NCBI RefSeq assembly: GCF_001315015.1
Contig: NZ_CP012914.1
Span: 2,166,501 to 2,230,500, forward strand
From: Azospirillum brasilense
Lineage (GTDB): Bacteria > Pseudomonadota > Alphaproteobacteria > Azospirillales > Azospirillaceae
Length of the DNA stretch: 64,000 bases
Direction: 5' to 3'
This document shows positions 46,700 through 55,017 of this stretch, piece by piece. The notes beneath the pieces were generated by a model, which ran no database searches, was not told the origin of the DNA, and was given only the letters and a program-made list of their open reading frames with translations. Both the position numbers and the translations under genes were made by a program. The first letter of the stretch is position 1, and each line of letters opens with the position of its first letter.

Positions 46700-46842
46700 C
46701 ACGGCCGTACCCCTCCCGCGGCCGGATGGCCCGATTCCGAGCCTCGCCGCAACTGATTAACAATCGGTTTGTGAATGTGGACCCCCGCCTTCCGCCCTGT
46801 GGCCGGGGACGGCACGGTCCGGTGAATTTCGAAAAGCGCGCT

Positions 46843-46870
46843 CTTGAACGGAAAGGACGCTCGCTTATCT
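46843..46870 (+). promoter_or_regulatory. Sigma-32 (RpoH) heat-shock promoter of hsp20
   Basis: CTTG, then 17 bases, then CTTATCT. This matches the alphaproteobacterial RpoH consensus CTTG-N17/18-CYTATNT at every fixed position. Transcription would begin near 46877, giving a leader of about 100 bases before the hsp20 ATG. Confidence 0.75.
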
Positions 46871-46876
46871 GTCGCG

Positions 46877-46978
46877 GTATCGGCGGACGCCCAGTTGGGG
46901 TTCGCCGGATCCGCAAGCCGAGGGACCGACGATGATCGTGGTCCCCGATCGCTGTATCGCTCTTTTGGAGGATATGTC
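46877..46978 (+). promoter_or_regulatory. ROSE-type RNA thermometer in the hsp20 leader
   Basis: The last hairpin (46956-46973) pairs ATCGCTC with GGAGGAT, sequestering the ribosome-binding site. It has a single unpaired G and contains TCGCT, the UYGCU hallmark of ROSE elements. An upstream hairpin (46922-46945) pairs GGGACC with GGTCCC and ACG with CGT. Multi-hairpin ROSE leaders are known on small heat-shock genes of alphaproteobacteria. Confidence 0.75.
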
Positions 46979-47440
46979 ATGCGCTCCTACGACCTTTCGC
47001 CCCTGTTCCGTTCGACCGTCGGGTTCGACCGCCTCTCGCGTCTCCTGGAGAACGCGATGACCGGCGACGAGGCCGCCGCGTCCTACCCGCCCTACAACAT
47101 CGAGAAGACGGGCGACGATGCTTACCGGATCACCATGGCCGTCGCCGGCTTTGGCCCGGAGGATCTGGAGATCACCGCTCAGCAGAACTCTTTGGTGGTC
47201 ACAGGGAAAGCTAAGAAGGAACAGGAGACCGGCCAATTCCTCTACCGGGGTATTGCCGGCCGCGCTTTCGAGCGCCGCTTTCAGCTTGCCGACTTCATCA
47301 AGGTGGGCAACGCCAATCTGCTGAACGGGCTGCTCCATATCGATCTGGTGCGCGAGGTGCCTGAAACGATGAAGCCGCGGACCATTCAGATCGGCACCAC
47401 CGGTACGGCGAAACCCGCGCTGACCCAGCAGGCTGCGTAA
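46979..47440 (+). CDS. ibpA: Small heat-shock protein Hsp20/IbpA
   Basis: A 153-residue alpha-crystallin chaperone that holds unfolding proteins at heat shock. It begins MRSYDLSPLFRSTVGFDRL, and the crystallin core has YNIEKTGDDAYRITMAVAGF, LVVTGKAKK and NGLLHIDLVREVPE. The ATG at 46979 has TTTGGAGGA close upstream, inside the thermometer hairpin. It is monocistronic, with a sigma-32 promoter and a strong terminator. Confidence 0.93.
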   Translation: MRSYDLSPLFRSTVGFDRLSRLLENAMTGDEAAASYPPYNIEKTGDDAYRITMAVAGFGPEDLEITAQQNSLVVTGKAKKEQETGQFLYRGIAGRAFERRFQLADFIKVGNANLLNGLLHIDLVREVPETMKPRTIQIGTTGTAKPALTQQAA

Positions 47441-47479
47441 CCGCAAGGCACCACGCACCAGCGCATCACGCGTCGACAA

Positions 47480-47509
47480 GGCGCCCCGGCAAACCGGGGC
47501 GCCGTTTTT
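47480..47509 (+). terminator. Terminator of hsp20
   Basis: GGCGCCCCGG pairs perfectly with CCGGGGCGCC around CAAA, followed by G and T5. Confidence 0.92.
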
Positions 47510-47538
47510 GCGTTCGCGGCGAATCGTCGCCGCTCCCG

Positions 47539-49425
47539 TCATGCGTCGGCCAGCCTCCTGCTCGGCGGCAAGGCCACGGTCACCGTGGTCCCTTGCCCCG
47601 GTACGCTGTCGATGCGCAGCGTGCCGCCATGCGCCTCGACCAGCCGCTTCGAGATGGACAGACCAAGGCCCATTCCCTCGTAGCGCCGCGCCATCGACTG
47701 ATCGACCTGGGCGAAGGGCGTCATCGCCGTCGGCAGATCCTCCGCCGCGATGCCGATGCCGGTGTCCGTCACCGACAGTTCCACCCCGCCATCACTCCTG
47801 CGGCGCGCACGGACGACGGCGGTTTCACCGGGATTGGAGAATTTCACGGCGTTCGACAGCAGGTTCACCAGCACCTGCCGCAGGCGAAGCGCGTCGCCGA
47901 ACAGCATCGGCAACCCATCCTCAAGGTCGATACGGATCGGCACGCCGCGCTTGCCCGCCTGGATGGCGACGAGGTTCAGCGCCTCCCCAACCAAGTCGGA
48001 CGGATCGACGATGCATTCATTCAGCCGCAGCCCACCCGCCTCGATGGTCGTGATGTCCAGGATGTCGTCAATGATCGCCAGCAGATGCTCGCCCGACTGG
48101 CGGATCGACCCGGCGTAATCGATGTAGCGGTCGACCTCCCCCACGCCGAGCAGCCGCATCTCGATCACCTGGGCGAAGCCGATGACCGCGTTCAGCGGGG
48201 TCCGCAGTTCGTGGCTCATGACCTGGAGAAAGGTCGACTTGGCGCGGTCCGCCGACTCGGCGGCTTCCTTCGCCGCGATCAGGTCGCCTTCGCTCCGTTT
48301 GCGCGCGGTGATGTCGCGGATGATGCCGGTGAAAACGCGGCGCCCTCCCGTCTCGACCGCGCTCACCGACAGTTCGATGGGAAAGCGGTCGCCGCCACGC
48401 ACCGCCACGGCCTCCCGCACGGCCCCGGCACCGTGGGCCTCGCCGCCCGGCTGGTAGACGGCCAACCCACCATCCTGCAGCAGCGCGCCGATGTCCGGGA
48501 TCAGCCGGTCGATCCGGCTCCACAGCATATCGGCGGCCGGAATGCCGAACATTGCCTCCGCCGCCGGGTTGAAGCTGTGGACGATGCCCTCCCCGTCCAT
48601 GGTGACGATGGCGTCGGCGGCGGCGTCGACGATGGCGTTGGTCCGGGCCTCCGCCATCAGCAGAGCATCGGCGGTCCGCACATACTCGGTCATGTCGGTC
48701 AACGTGCCGACCCAGCCCTGCACCCGCCCGTCCGCATCGGTCAGCGGTGAGCCCTGACACAGGGCGAAGGTGATCGTGCCATCGGTCGCGCAGAACCGCA
48801 GATTCAGCAGAACCGGCAGCCCCGCTGCCACGGCCTGCGCCCAATCCGCCTCCAACCGTGTGCGGTCTTCCGGATGCAGAGACGCCCGCCAGGCATGGCC
48901 GGACAGGGCATCGGAAGACAACCCGGCAATGGCGGCAAAACGTGGGTTGGCGAAGACAATGCCGCCGTCCCGATCCGTCTGGAAAATGCCGACTGGAGCG
49001 GAGCGGGCCAGCGTCTGGTAGAGCGCTTCACTCGCCCGCAGCCGCTGTTCGGTCTCCACCCGGTCGGTCACGTCACGGGCGTGGATAACGATTCCCCGGA
49101 TTTTGGGATCGTCCGGCCGGTTGAACGCCGTCGTCTCCATATGGCGCCACCCGCCTGCGGCGTGGCGCACCCGGCAAAGGAACGGGCCGCCATTCTCGAC
49201 GGATGTCCCATGGCCGCAGCCGGCAAGACGTCGGACAGCCTCATCCCGGTCGTCCGGATGCACGCGTTCCAGCACGGGTGTCCCCAGCAGGGCTTCCGGC
49301 GGGATGCCCAGCACGCCAAGGCACGCGCTTCCCACATCAATGAACCGACCGTCCGACGACAGCACGGCGACGATGTCGCCGGCGCCGGCCATCAGGGCAT
49401 GAACATACCGCTCAAGACTCCGCAC
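47539..49425 (-). CDS. PAS-domain sensor histidine kinase
   Basis: A 628-residue kinase with no membrane helix visible, so probably cytoplasmic. Three PAS domains span about residues 8-380. The H-box is SHELRTPLNAVIGFAQVIE near residue 403, followed by a HATPase domain (N box LVNLLSNAVKFSNPGE, G1 DTGIGIAAED, G2 GMGLGLSISKRL). There is no receiver. GTG start at 49425. No response regulator is nearby, so the partner is unknown; the signal may be redox, oxygen or a small molecule. Confidence 0.88.
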   Translation of the reverse strand: MRSLERYVHALMAGAGDIVAVLSSDGRFIDVGSACLGVLGIPPEALLGTPVLERVHPDDRDEAVRRLAGCGHGTSVENGGPFLCRVRHAAGGWRHMETTAFNRPDDPKIRGIVIHARDVTDRVETEQRLRASEALYQTLARSAPVGIFQTDRDGGIVFANPRFAAIAGLSSDALSGHAWRASLHPEDRTRLEADWAQAVAAGLPVLLNLRFCATDGTITFALCQGSPLTDADGRVQGWVGTLTDMTEYVRTADALLMAEARTNAIVDAAADAIVTMDGEGIVHSFNPAAEAMFGIPAADMLWSRIDRLIPDIGALLQDGGLAVYQPGGEAHGAGAVREAVAVRGGDRFPIELSVSAVETGGRRVFTGIIRDITARKRSEGDLIAAKEAAESADRAKSTFLQVMSHELRTPLNAVIGFAQVIEMRLLGVGEVDRYIDYAGSIRQSGEHLLAIIDDILDITTIEAGGLRLNECIVDPSDLVGEALNLVAIQAGKRGVPIRIDLEDGLPMLFGDALRLRQVLVNLLSNAVKFSNPGETAVVRARRRSDGGVELSVTDTGIGIAAEDLPTAMTPFAQVDQSMARRYEGMGLGLSISKRLVEAHGGTLRIDSVPGQGTTVTVALPPSRRLADA

Positions 49426-49523
49426 AGAACACCATTCCGCATCGCCACTCCAGTGCAGAACAGTAAGACGCCAATCCGTTAACGATTCATGACGTCCTTG
49501 TAATCAACGAAGAAACAGCAGGC

Positions 49524-50321
49524 TTAGCGCGTGGAGAATTGCGTCGAAAAGGCATCTGTGGTTGCGTCCGGTGCTTCCGTCATAACCATATGGCCTATGC
49601 CGGACAGCTGGATGACTTTCGAATGCCTAACCTGAGCGGCGAGAGCCTTGCCGGATTTCGCAGGGGTCATACGGTCGACTCCACCCAGCAGGAACAATGC
49701 CGGGCAAGACACTGCCGCCGCCGCTGCGCCGCCGCGGACATAGGCATTGCAGGCGCCCAGATCGACGCCCAGCACGCCGGGGCGGGCGCGCTGCATCAAT
49801 CGCCGCCCGCCGGGGAGCAGCGACAGTCCGGGGGCCGCCGCGCCGCCGACATGCCCCCGCGGCCCATGCCCCCAACCGATGACCAGCTCGATGGCGGACG
49901 GGTCGTTCAGCGCCGCGGCGGCGAGCAGGTCGGGATGGACCGGCATCGTCTCCGCCACTCCCAGCAGGGCCAGCGATTCGATGCGGTCACCATGCCGCGC
50001 CGCGGTTTCCAGGGCCACCAGGGCGCCCATGGAGTGGCCGGCGAGCGCCGCCTTCGCCACGCCCACCGCGTCCAGCAACGCCGCGACCCAGCCCGCCAAT
50101 TCCTCGATGGACGGCAGCGGCGCCCCGCCGGAGCGGCCATGGCCCGGCAGGTCCACCGCCAGGACCGACCGCCCGTGATGGGCGAGGTAGCGGCTTTGCA
50201 GGCTCCACACCGTGTGGTCCATGCCCGCGCCGTGGATCAGCACCAGCGCCGGCCGGGCCGGATCGAACGGCCGCCCGCCGGTGTGGGCGTAGACGGTCTG
50301 GCCGTTGACAGTCAGGTCCAT
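49524..50321 (-). CDS. Alpha/beta-fold hydrolase
   Basis: A 265-residue serine hydrolase. The nucleophile elbow is GHSMG (Ser near residue 96), the acid is Asp in GGVDRMTP, and the His is in GIGHMVM near the C-terminus. The oxyanion region LIHGAGMDHTVW is N-terminal. It lies 10 bases after metY on the same strand, so it may be co-transcribed, but its substrate is not evident. Confidence 0.85.
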   Translation of the reverse strand: MDLTVNGQTVYAHTGGRPFDPARPALVLIHGAGMDHTVWSLQSRYLAHHGRSVLAVDLPGHGRSGGAPLPSIEELAGWVAALLDAVGVAKAALAGHSMGALVALETAARHGDRIESLALLGVAETMPVHPDLLAAAALNDPSAIELVIGWGHGPRGHVGGAAAPGLSLLPGGRRLMQRARPGVLGVDLGACNAYVRGGAAAAAVSCPALFLLGGVDRMTPAKSGKALAAQVRHSKVIQLSGIGHMVMTEAPDATTDAFSTQFSTR

Positions 50322-50331
50322 GGCAATCTCC

Positions 50332-51642
50332 TCACGCCTTCGTCGCGGCGCGCAGCGCCTGGCGCAGATCGTCGATCAGGTCGTCGCAATCCTCCAGCCC
50401 GATGGACAGGCGGATCATGTCCTCCCCCACCCCGGCGGCGACAAGCGCCTCGGCGTCGAGCTGGGCGTGGGTGGTGCTGGCGGGATGGATGACCAGTGAC
50501 TTGGCGTCGCCGACGTTGGCGAGGTGGGAGAACAGCGCCAGCTTCTCGATGAAGCGCCGTCCGGCCTCCCGCCCGCCCTTGATCCCGAAGGAGATGATGG
50601 AGCCGGCGCCTTGCGGCAGGAGCTGGGCGCGCAGCCGGTGGTCGGGATGGTCAGGCAGTTCGGGATGGGTGACCCAGGCGACGCTGCCGTTCTCCGCGTA
50701 GGCCTCCGACTCGAGGAAGCCCAGCACCTTGCGGGTGTTGTGGATGTGGCCCTTCATGCGCAGCGGCAGGGTTTCCACGCCCTGGAGGATCTGGAAGGCG
50801 TTCATCGGGCTCATGCAGGCGCCGAAGTCGCGCAGCCCCTCTGCGCGGGCGCGCATGATGAAGGCCGCCGGCCCGTACTCCTCCGCGAAGTCGATGCCGT
50901 GATAGCCGGCGTAGGGTTCGGTCAGGGTCGGGAACTTGCCGGACGCCTCCCAGTCGAAGGTGCCGCCGTCGATCACCACCCCGCCGATGGCGACACCGTG
51001 TCCGGCCAGCCATTTGGTGCAGGAATGCATGACCAGATCGGCGCCGAAACTCAGCGGCTTGCACAGATAGGGCGTGACGAAGGTCGCATCGACCATCAGC
51101 GGCAGACCCGCCTCATGCGCAATCGCCGACAGGCGGAGGATATCGAGCACCTCCAGCCCCGGATTGCCCAGCACCTCGCCGAACAGCAGCCGCGTCTCCG
51201 GCCGGATGGCCGCACGGAAGCCGTCGAGGTCGCGCGGATTCACGAAGGTCGTGGTGATGCCGAATCGCGGCAGCGTGTAGGCCAGCAGGTTGCGGCTGCC
51301 GCCGTAGATCGACGAGGAGGCGACGATGTGCCCGCCGGCGTCCATCAGCGTCATGATGGCGAGCGTCAGGGCCGCCTGACCGCTGGCCGTGCAGACCGCG
51401 CCGACGCCGCCGTCCAGGGCCGCCAGCCGCTCCTCCAGCACCGCCACCGTGGGGTTGGAGATGCGGGAATAGATGTGCCCCGGCCGTTCCAGGTTGAACA
51501 GCGAGGCGGCGTGGTCGGTGTCTTCGAAGACGTAGGACGTGGATTGGTAGATCGGCACCGCCCGCGCCCCGGTGGCCGGGTCGGGCCGCTGGCCGGCGTG
51601 CAGGCTCAGCGTATCGAACTTGAGGAACTTGGCGTCGGCCAT
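50332..51642 (-). CDS. metY: O-acetylhomoserine sulfhydrylase / aminocarboxypropyltransferase
   Basis: PLP-dependent enzyme of methionine and homocysteine synthesis, 436 residues. The PLP Lys lies in HSCTKWLAGHG near residue 205, and the family blocks SLHAGQRPDPATGARAVPIYQS and HPASTTHAQL are present. Cytoplasmic. It has a good promoter and a terminator-like hairpin in its leader, directly before its GGGGGAAGGG ribosome-binding site, suggesting transcription attenuation. The hydrolase gene follows closely. Confidence 0.95.
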   Translation of the reverse strand: MADAKFLKFDTLSLHAGQRPDPATGARAVPIYQSTSYVFEDTDHAASLFNLERPGHIYSRISNPTVAVLEERLAALDGGVGAVCTASGQAALTLAIMTLMDAGGHIVASSSIYGGSRNLLAYTLPRFGITTTFVNPRDLDGFRAAIRPETRLLFGEVLGNPGLEVLDILRLSAIAHEAGLPLMVDATFVTPYLCKPLSFGADLVMHSCTKWLAGHGVAIGGVVIDGGTFDWEASGKFPTLTEPYAGYHGIDFAEEYGPAAFIMRARAEGLRDFGACMSPMNAFQILQGVETLPLRMKGHIHNTRKVLGFLESEAYAENGSVAWVTHPELPDHPDHRLRAQLLPQGAGSIISFGIKGGREAGRRFIEKLALFSHLANVGDAKSLVIHPASTTHAQLDAEALVAAGVGEDMIRLSIGLEDCDDLIDDLRQALRAATKA

Positions 51643-51655
51643 TCCCTTCCCCCTG

Positions 51656-51691
51656 AAAAAGGTAAGGGCCGCCCGTGGTGCGAGCGGCCCT
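51656..51691 (-). promoter_or_regulatory. Terminator-like hairpin in the metY leader
   Basis: AGGGCCGC pairs with GCGGCCCT around an 11-base loop, followed on the minus strand by ACCTTTTT, then the ribosome-binding site. It looks like an intrinsic terminator placed in the 5' leader, 14 bases before the start codon. A second small hairpin (GCTCA/TGAGC) lies upstream. Confidence 0.6.
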
Positions 51692-51746
51692 CACTGCTTC
51701 GTTTTTATTGCCTGCCCTGCTCAACTCGGTGAGCTGATTTGCGGGG

Positions 51747-51775
51747 AGGGTATGGCTGGATGACGCAAAGGTCAA
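51747..51775 (-). promoter_or_regulatory. Sigma-70-type promoter of metY
   Basis: TTGACC, 17 bases, then TACCCT on the minus strand, giving a start near 51740 and a leader of about 98 bases. Confidence 0.55.
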
Positions 51776-51815
51776 GTAGTGGGTTTCCGAAAGTTGCCTC
51801 CGATTTCGAAGCAAT

Positions 51816-52946
51816 TCATTCCACCCCGACCATGGTCTCCTCGGCCAGCCAATCGACCACCTGGGCCAGAGCCTCCCAGCCGGTGGCGCCCTGCTCCAGC
51901 GCCTCGCGGTAGATGGCCACCTGACGGTGGGCGCTGGTGCCGCGGCGGATGATGTCGCGGGCGTTGGCGACCTCCGCCACGCAATCGAATCGCTCGGCGT
52001 CCTCGCGGGTCAGCTCAATCAGCTCCTCCATCAGGTCGGCGTAGGGAACGATGGTGCCGCGCCCGAAATCGACCAGCCCCTCGTCGAGGCCGTAGCGCTG
52101 GGCGCGCCAGCGGTTCTCGCCGATCAGCAGGTTCTTGTAGGGCCGCCACGTCACGTTCGTCAGCCGCAACCGCCACAGCATCCGCAGCAGGCAACGGAAC
52201 AGCGCCGCCACCGTCACGGCGTCGTCGAGCCGGGTGCAGACGTCGGTGATCCGCATCTCCAAGGTCGGGAAGCGCTGGGACGGACGGATGTCCCACCACA
52301 GCTTGCTCGCGTCTTCGATGATGCCGGCGTTGACCAGGACGTTCACCTGCTGCTGATACTCGCCGAAGCTCTGGAAGCTGTCGGGCATGCCGGTGCGCGG
52401 CAGCTCGTTCCACACCGCCAGCCGGTAGGATTTGCGCTGCATGTCCTGCCCCCGCCAGAAGGGCGAGGAGGTGGACAGCGCCAGCAGATGCGGCAGGAAG
52501 TAGCGGACCTGATTCATCAGGTCGATGCGCAGGTCGTCGTCCTCGATCCCGACATGGACGTGCATGCCACAGATCATCAGCCGCCGCGCCGGAGCGCCCA
52601 GGTCGCGGGCCAGCATGTTGTAGCGGTCGCGGTTGGTGTGCTTCTGCGGCTCCCAGGCGGCGAAGGGATGGGTGGAGGCAGCAATGGGCGCCAGATTATG
52701 GGCGCGCGCCACCCCGGCCACCGTGGCGCGCAGCCGCGCCAACTCCGCCCGCGCCTCCGCAAGGGTGGCGCAGACCGGCGTGCCGACCTCGATCTGGCAG
52801 CGCAGGAATTCCGGATGGATCTGGCCCGGCGCCTGCTCCTGGCAGGCCTCCAGCATCTCGTCCGGCGGGTTGCGCGCGATGTCCCGCGAACTGCGGTCGA
52901 CCAGCAGATACTCTTCCTCAAGCCCCAGCGTGAAGGCCGGCTCCAT
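51816..52946 (-). CDS. YbdK-type carboxylate-amine ligase (glutamate-cysteine ligase 2 family)
   Basis: A 376-residue ATP-grasp-like ligase. It begins FTLGLEEEYLLVDR, with HVHVGIEDDD near residue 125 and the SQRFPTLEMRITDVCTRLDD block near 225, all typical of the family. YbdK of E. coli has weak glutamate-cysteine ligase activity, but the natural reaction is not settled. It is followed by metY and preceded by the amidohydrolase gene, from which it is separated by 6 bases, so the two are co-transcribed. Confidence 0.88.
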   Translation of the reverse strand: MEPAFTLGLEEEYLLVDRSSRDIARNPPDEMLEACQEQAPGQIHPEFLRCQIEVGTPVCATLAEARAELARLRATVAGVARAHNLAPIAASTHPFAAWEPQKHTNRDRYNMLARDLGAPARRLMICGMHVHVGIEDDDLRIDLMNQVRYFLPHLLALSTSSPFWRGQDMQRKSYRLAVWNELPRTGMPDSFQSFGEYQQQVNVLVNAGIIEDASKLWWDIRPSQRFPTLEMRITDVCTRLDDAVTVAALFRCLLRMLWRLRLTNVTWRPYKNLLIGENRWRAQRYGLDEGLVDFGRGTIVPYADLMEELIELTREDAERFDCVAEVANARDIIRRGTSAHRQVAIYREALEQGATGWEALAQVVDWLAEETMVGVE

Positions 52947-52952
52947 GAACGC

Positions 52953-53825
52953 TCACTCCCGCGGGAACAGTTTGATCTGGTAGAGATCGGGGTCGGCCAG
53001 GATCGGCTCAAGCGCGTCGCCCAGCACCGTCGCCCACAGCGCCGCCCCCTCCGGCGTGGCGATCAGGTCCTGGCGCACCTCGACCAGGACGTTGGGCAGC
53101 CCGGCGGGGGTCGCGTGGCTTTCCACCGTGCCGCCCAGGGTGGTCCGCCCCGAGTAGGGCTCATTGTCGCCGACGCACCAGCGCCCGTCAGCGCGCAGCC
53201 GCGCGATCATCGGGATCGGGATGCGCGGGTCGTGGTCCCACAGGATGCCGACGTGCCACGGCCGGGCGACGCCGCGCATGGCGGGCGTGAAGCTGTGGAT
53301 CGACAGCAGCACCGGCACCTGCCCGCGCTCCCGCCGCCGGGCGACCTCGGCGGCGACGGCCTCGTGATAGGGCCGGAAGATGGCGTCGACGCGACGCTCC
53401 TCCTCCGCCCGGTCCAAGGCGCGGTTGCCGGGGATGACCACATCGTCGCTGACCACCGGGATCGCCGTGGGATCGTCCAGCGCGCGGTTCGGATCAATGA
53501 CCAGCCGCGAGTAGCCGGACAGCACCGCCGCCGCGCCGAACCGCTCCGACAGCCGCCGCGTCACCTCCGCCGCACCGATGTCGTAAGCGATGTGCCGGCA
53601 CAGATTCGCCTCGTCCAGCCCCAGCGTCCCCAGAGCCTTCGGAATGGCCCGCGAGGCGTGATCGCACAGCAGCAGGACCGGGCTGTCCGACTCCGGGCGC
53701 AGCACGGTCACCGGCGGCGGATCGTCGGGACCCAGCAACGGTACGGCCGGCGCGGCGCGAGGCGGCGACGGCAGGGTCACCGGTCGGGGGTGTTCGGCGG
53801 GCTTGCAGGGGGATCGCTGCGTCAT
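52953..53825 (-). CDS. N-formylglutamate amidohydrolase family protein
   Basis: A 290-residue metal-dependent amidohydrolase. It has LLCDHASRAIPKALG, YSRLVIDPNRAL with the conserved Asp and Arg, IHSFTPAM and the EVRQDLI block near the C-terminus. The family hydrolyses N-formylglutamate or related N-acyl amino acids. ATG start at 53825. The pairing with a carboxylate-amine ligase suggests a shared role in glutamyl-amide chemistry, which is inference. Confidence 0.88.
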   Translation of the reverse strand: MTQRSPCKPAEHPRPVTLPSPPRAAPAVPLLGPDDPPPVTVLRPESDSPVLLLCDHASRAIPKALGTLGLDEANLCRHIAYDIGAAEVTRRLSERFGAAAVLSGYSRLVIDPNRALDDPTAIPVVSDDVVIPGNRALDRAEEERRVDAIFRPYHEAVAAEVARRRERGQVPVLLSIHSFTPAMRGVARPWHVGILWDHDPRIPIPMIARLRADGRWCVGDNEPYSGRTTLGGTVESHATPAGLPNVLVEVRQDLIATPEGAALWATVLGDALEPILADPDLYQIKLFPRE

Positions 53826-53990
53826 GATGGCACAGTATTGCAGGGTCTCGGTCGCAGCGGAAGTTTCCGCCGGCTGGTCCCCAAGGCAACGGTCCGGACG
53901 CGAGGATGATCCCACCGGCGGGACGATGTCCCACAATCCAAGACTTCCGCAGACGAGCCATGCGGCGGGGGGACGTGGCGTCCGCAGGTT

Positions 53991-54010
53991 GCGTCCGTTA
54001 TAACGGACGC
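53991..54010. promoter_or_regulatory. 20-bp perfect palindrome touching the DMT transporter start
   Basis: GCGTCCGTTATAACGGACGC equals its own reverse complement and ends one base before the ATG at 54012. It includes TATAAC, spaced about right to be a -10 element for a leaderless transcript. An operator for a dimeric repressor is likely. Confidence 0.6.
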
Positions 54011-54011
54011 C

Positions 54012-54926
54012 ATGCCGGACGCCAGCACCCTCGCCCCCGTCGCGCGCGCCGACTCCGCGCAACGGATCGCGCTGATTGCCCTTCTGATCGGGGCGCTGGG
54101 AATCGCCTTCGCACCGATCTTCGTGCGCCTCTCCGAATTGGGACCGAGCGCCACCGCCTTCTGGCGGCTTGCCTTCGCGATCCCGGCCCTGTGGGTCTGG
54201 ATGGCTGTGGAACCGAAGGGAGGCGCGCGGTCGCGCAAGCCCTCGTCGCTGTCCGATTACGCCCGGCTGACCGCGGCGGGCCTGTTCTTCGCCGGGGATC
54301 TCGCCATCTGGCACTGGTCGATTCGCTACACCTCCGTCGCCAACTCCACGCTGCTCGCGAACTTCGCGCCGATTTTCGTGACGTTGGTGTCCTGGCTGGT
54401 GTTCAAGGAGCGGTTCAGCCGGACCTTCCTGATGGGCCTCGGGCTGGCGCTGTGCGGGGCCGTCGTGCTGATGGGGCAGAGTCTGAAGCTGAGCCCGGAC
54501 CACCTGTTCGGCGACGCCCTCGGGCTGCTGACCGCGGTCTTCTACGGCGGCTACATCCTGGCGGTGGGCCGGCTGCGGGCGGAGTTCTCCACGGCCACCA
54601 TCATGACCTGGAGCGGAGTCGTCACCGGCCTCGCCCTGCTGCCCATTGCCCTGCTGTCGGGGGAGAGCCTGATCGCCGGATCGCTTGGTGGATGGGCTGT
54701 GCTGCTGGGGCTCGCCCTGGTCAGCCACGCCGGTGGCCAGAGCCTGATCGCCTATGCGCTGGCTCATCTGCCCGCAGCCTTCTCCTCCGTCAGCCTGCTG
54801 CTCCAGCCGGCAGCCGCGGCGGTGCTGGCTTGGGCGCTGCTCGCCGAACCGCTCGGGATTCTCCAGGCGGTGGGCGGCGCCGTGGTTTTGGCAGGCATTC
54901 TGATGGCCCGCCGTGGGAGCCGATGA
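54012..54926 (+). CDS. DMT-family (EamA) transporter
   Basis: A 304-residue inner-membrane exporter with ten predicted helices in two EamA halves. The N-terminal half begins IALIALLIGALGIAFAPIFVRL, and typical blocks are FFAGDLAIWHWSIRYTSVANSTLLANFAPIFVTL and, in the second half, PAAFSSVSLLLQPAAAAVLAW. The substrate is unknown, perhaps an amino acid or metabolite. The perfect palindrome at its start suggests tight control. A GntR regulator follows 91 bases downstream. Confidence 0.88.
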   Translation: MPDASTLAPVARADSAQRIALIALLIGALGIAFAPIFVRLSELGPSATAFWRLAFAIPALWVWMAVEPKGGARSRKPSSLSDYARLTAAGLFFAGDLAIWHWSIRYTSVANSTLLANFAPIFVTLVSWLVFKERFSRTFLMGLGLALCGAVVLMGQSLKLSPDHLFGDALGLLTAVFYGGYILAVGRLRAEFSTATIMTWSGVVTGLALLPIALLSGESLIAGSLGGWAVLLGLALVSHAGGQSLIAYALAHLPAAFSSVSLLLQPAAAAVLAWALLAEPLGILQAVGGAVVLAGILMARRGSR

Positions 54927-55017
54927 AACGCCGCCGGTGATGCGACCCATACGCCGCCGTCTGGATGCGAGTTGACGTGATTTGCCCGACTCGGGTACGA
55001 CCTATGACCGATTGCTG

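Noticed and set aside
51643-51775. SAM-II riboswitch before metY
   Set aside because: The SAM-II core elements (UGAUUUG then GCUAAA in the correct order) are not present on the transcribed strand; only the reverse strand has a chance TGATTTG.
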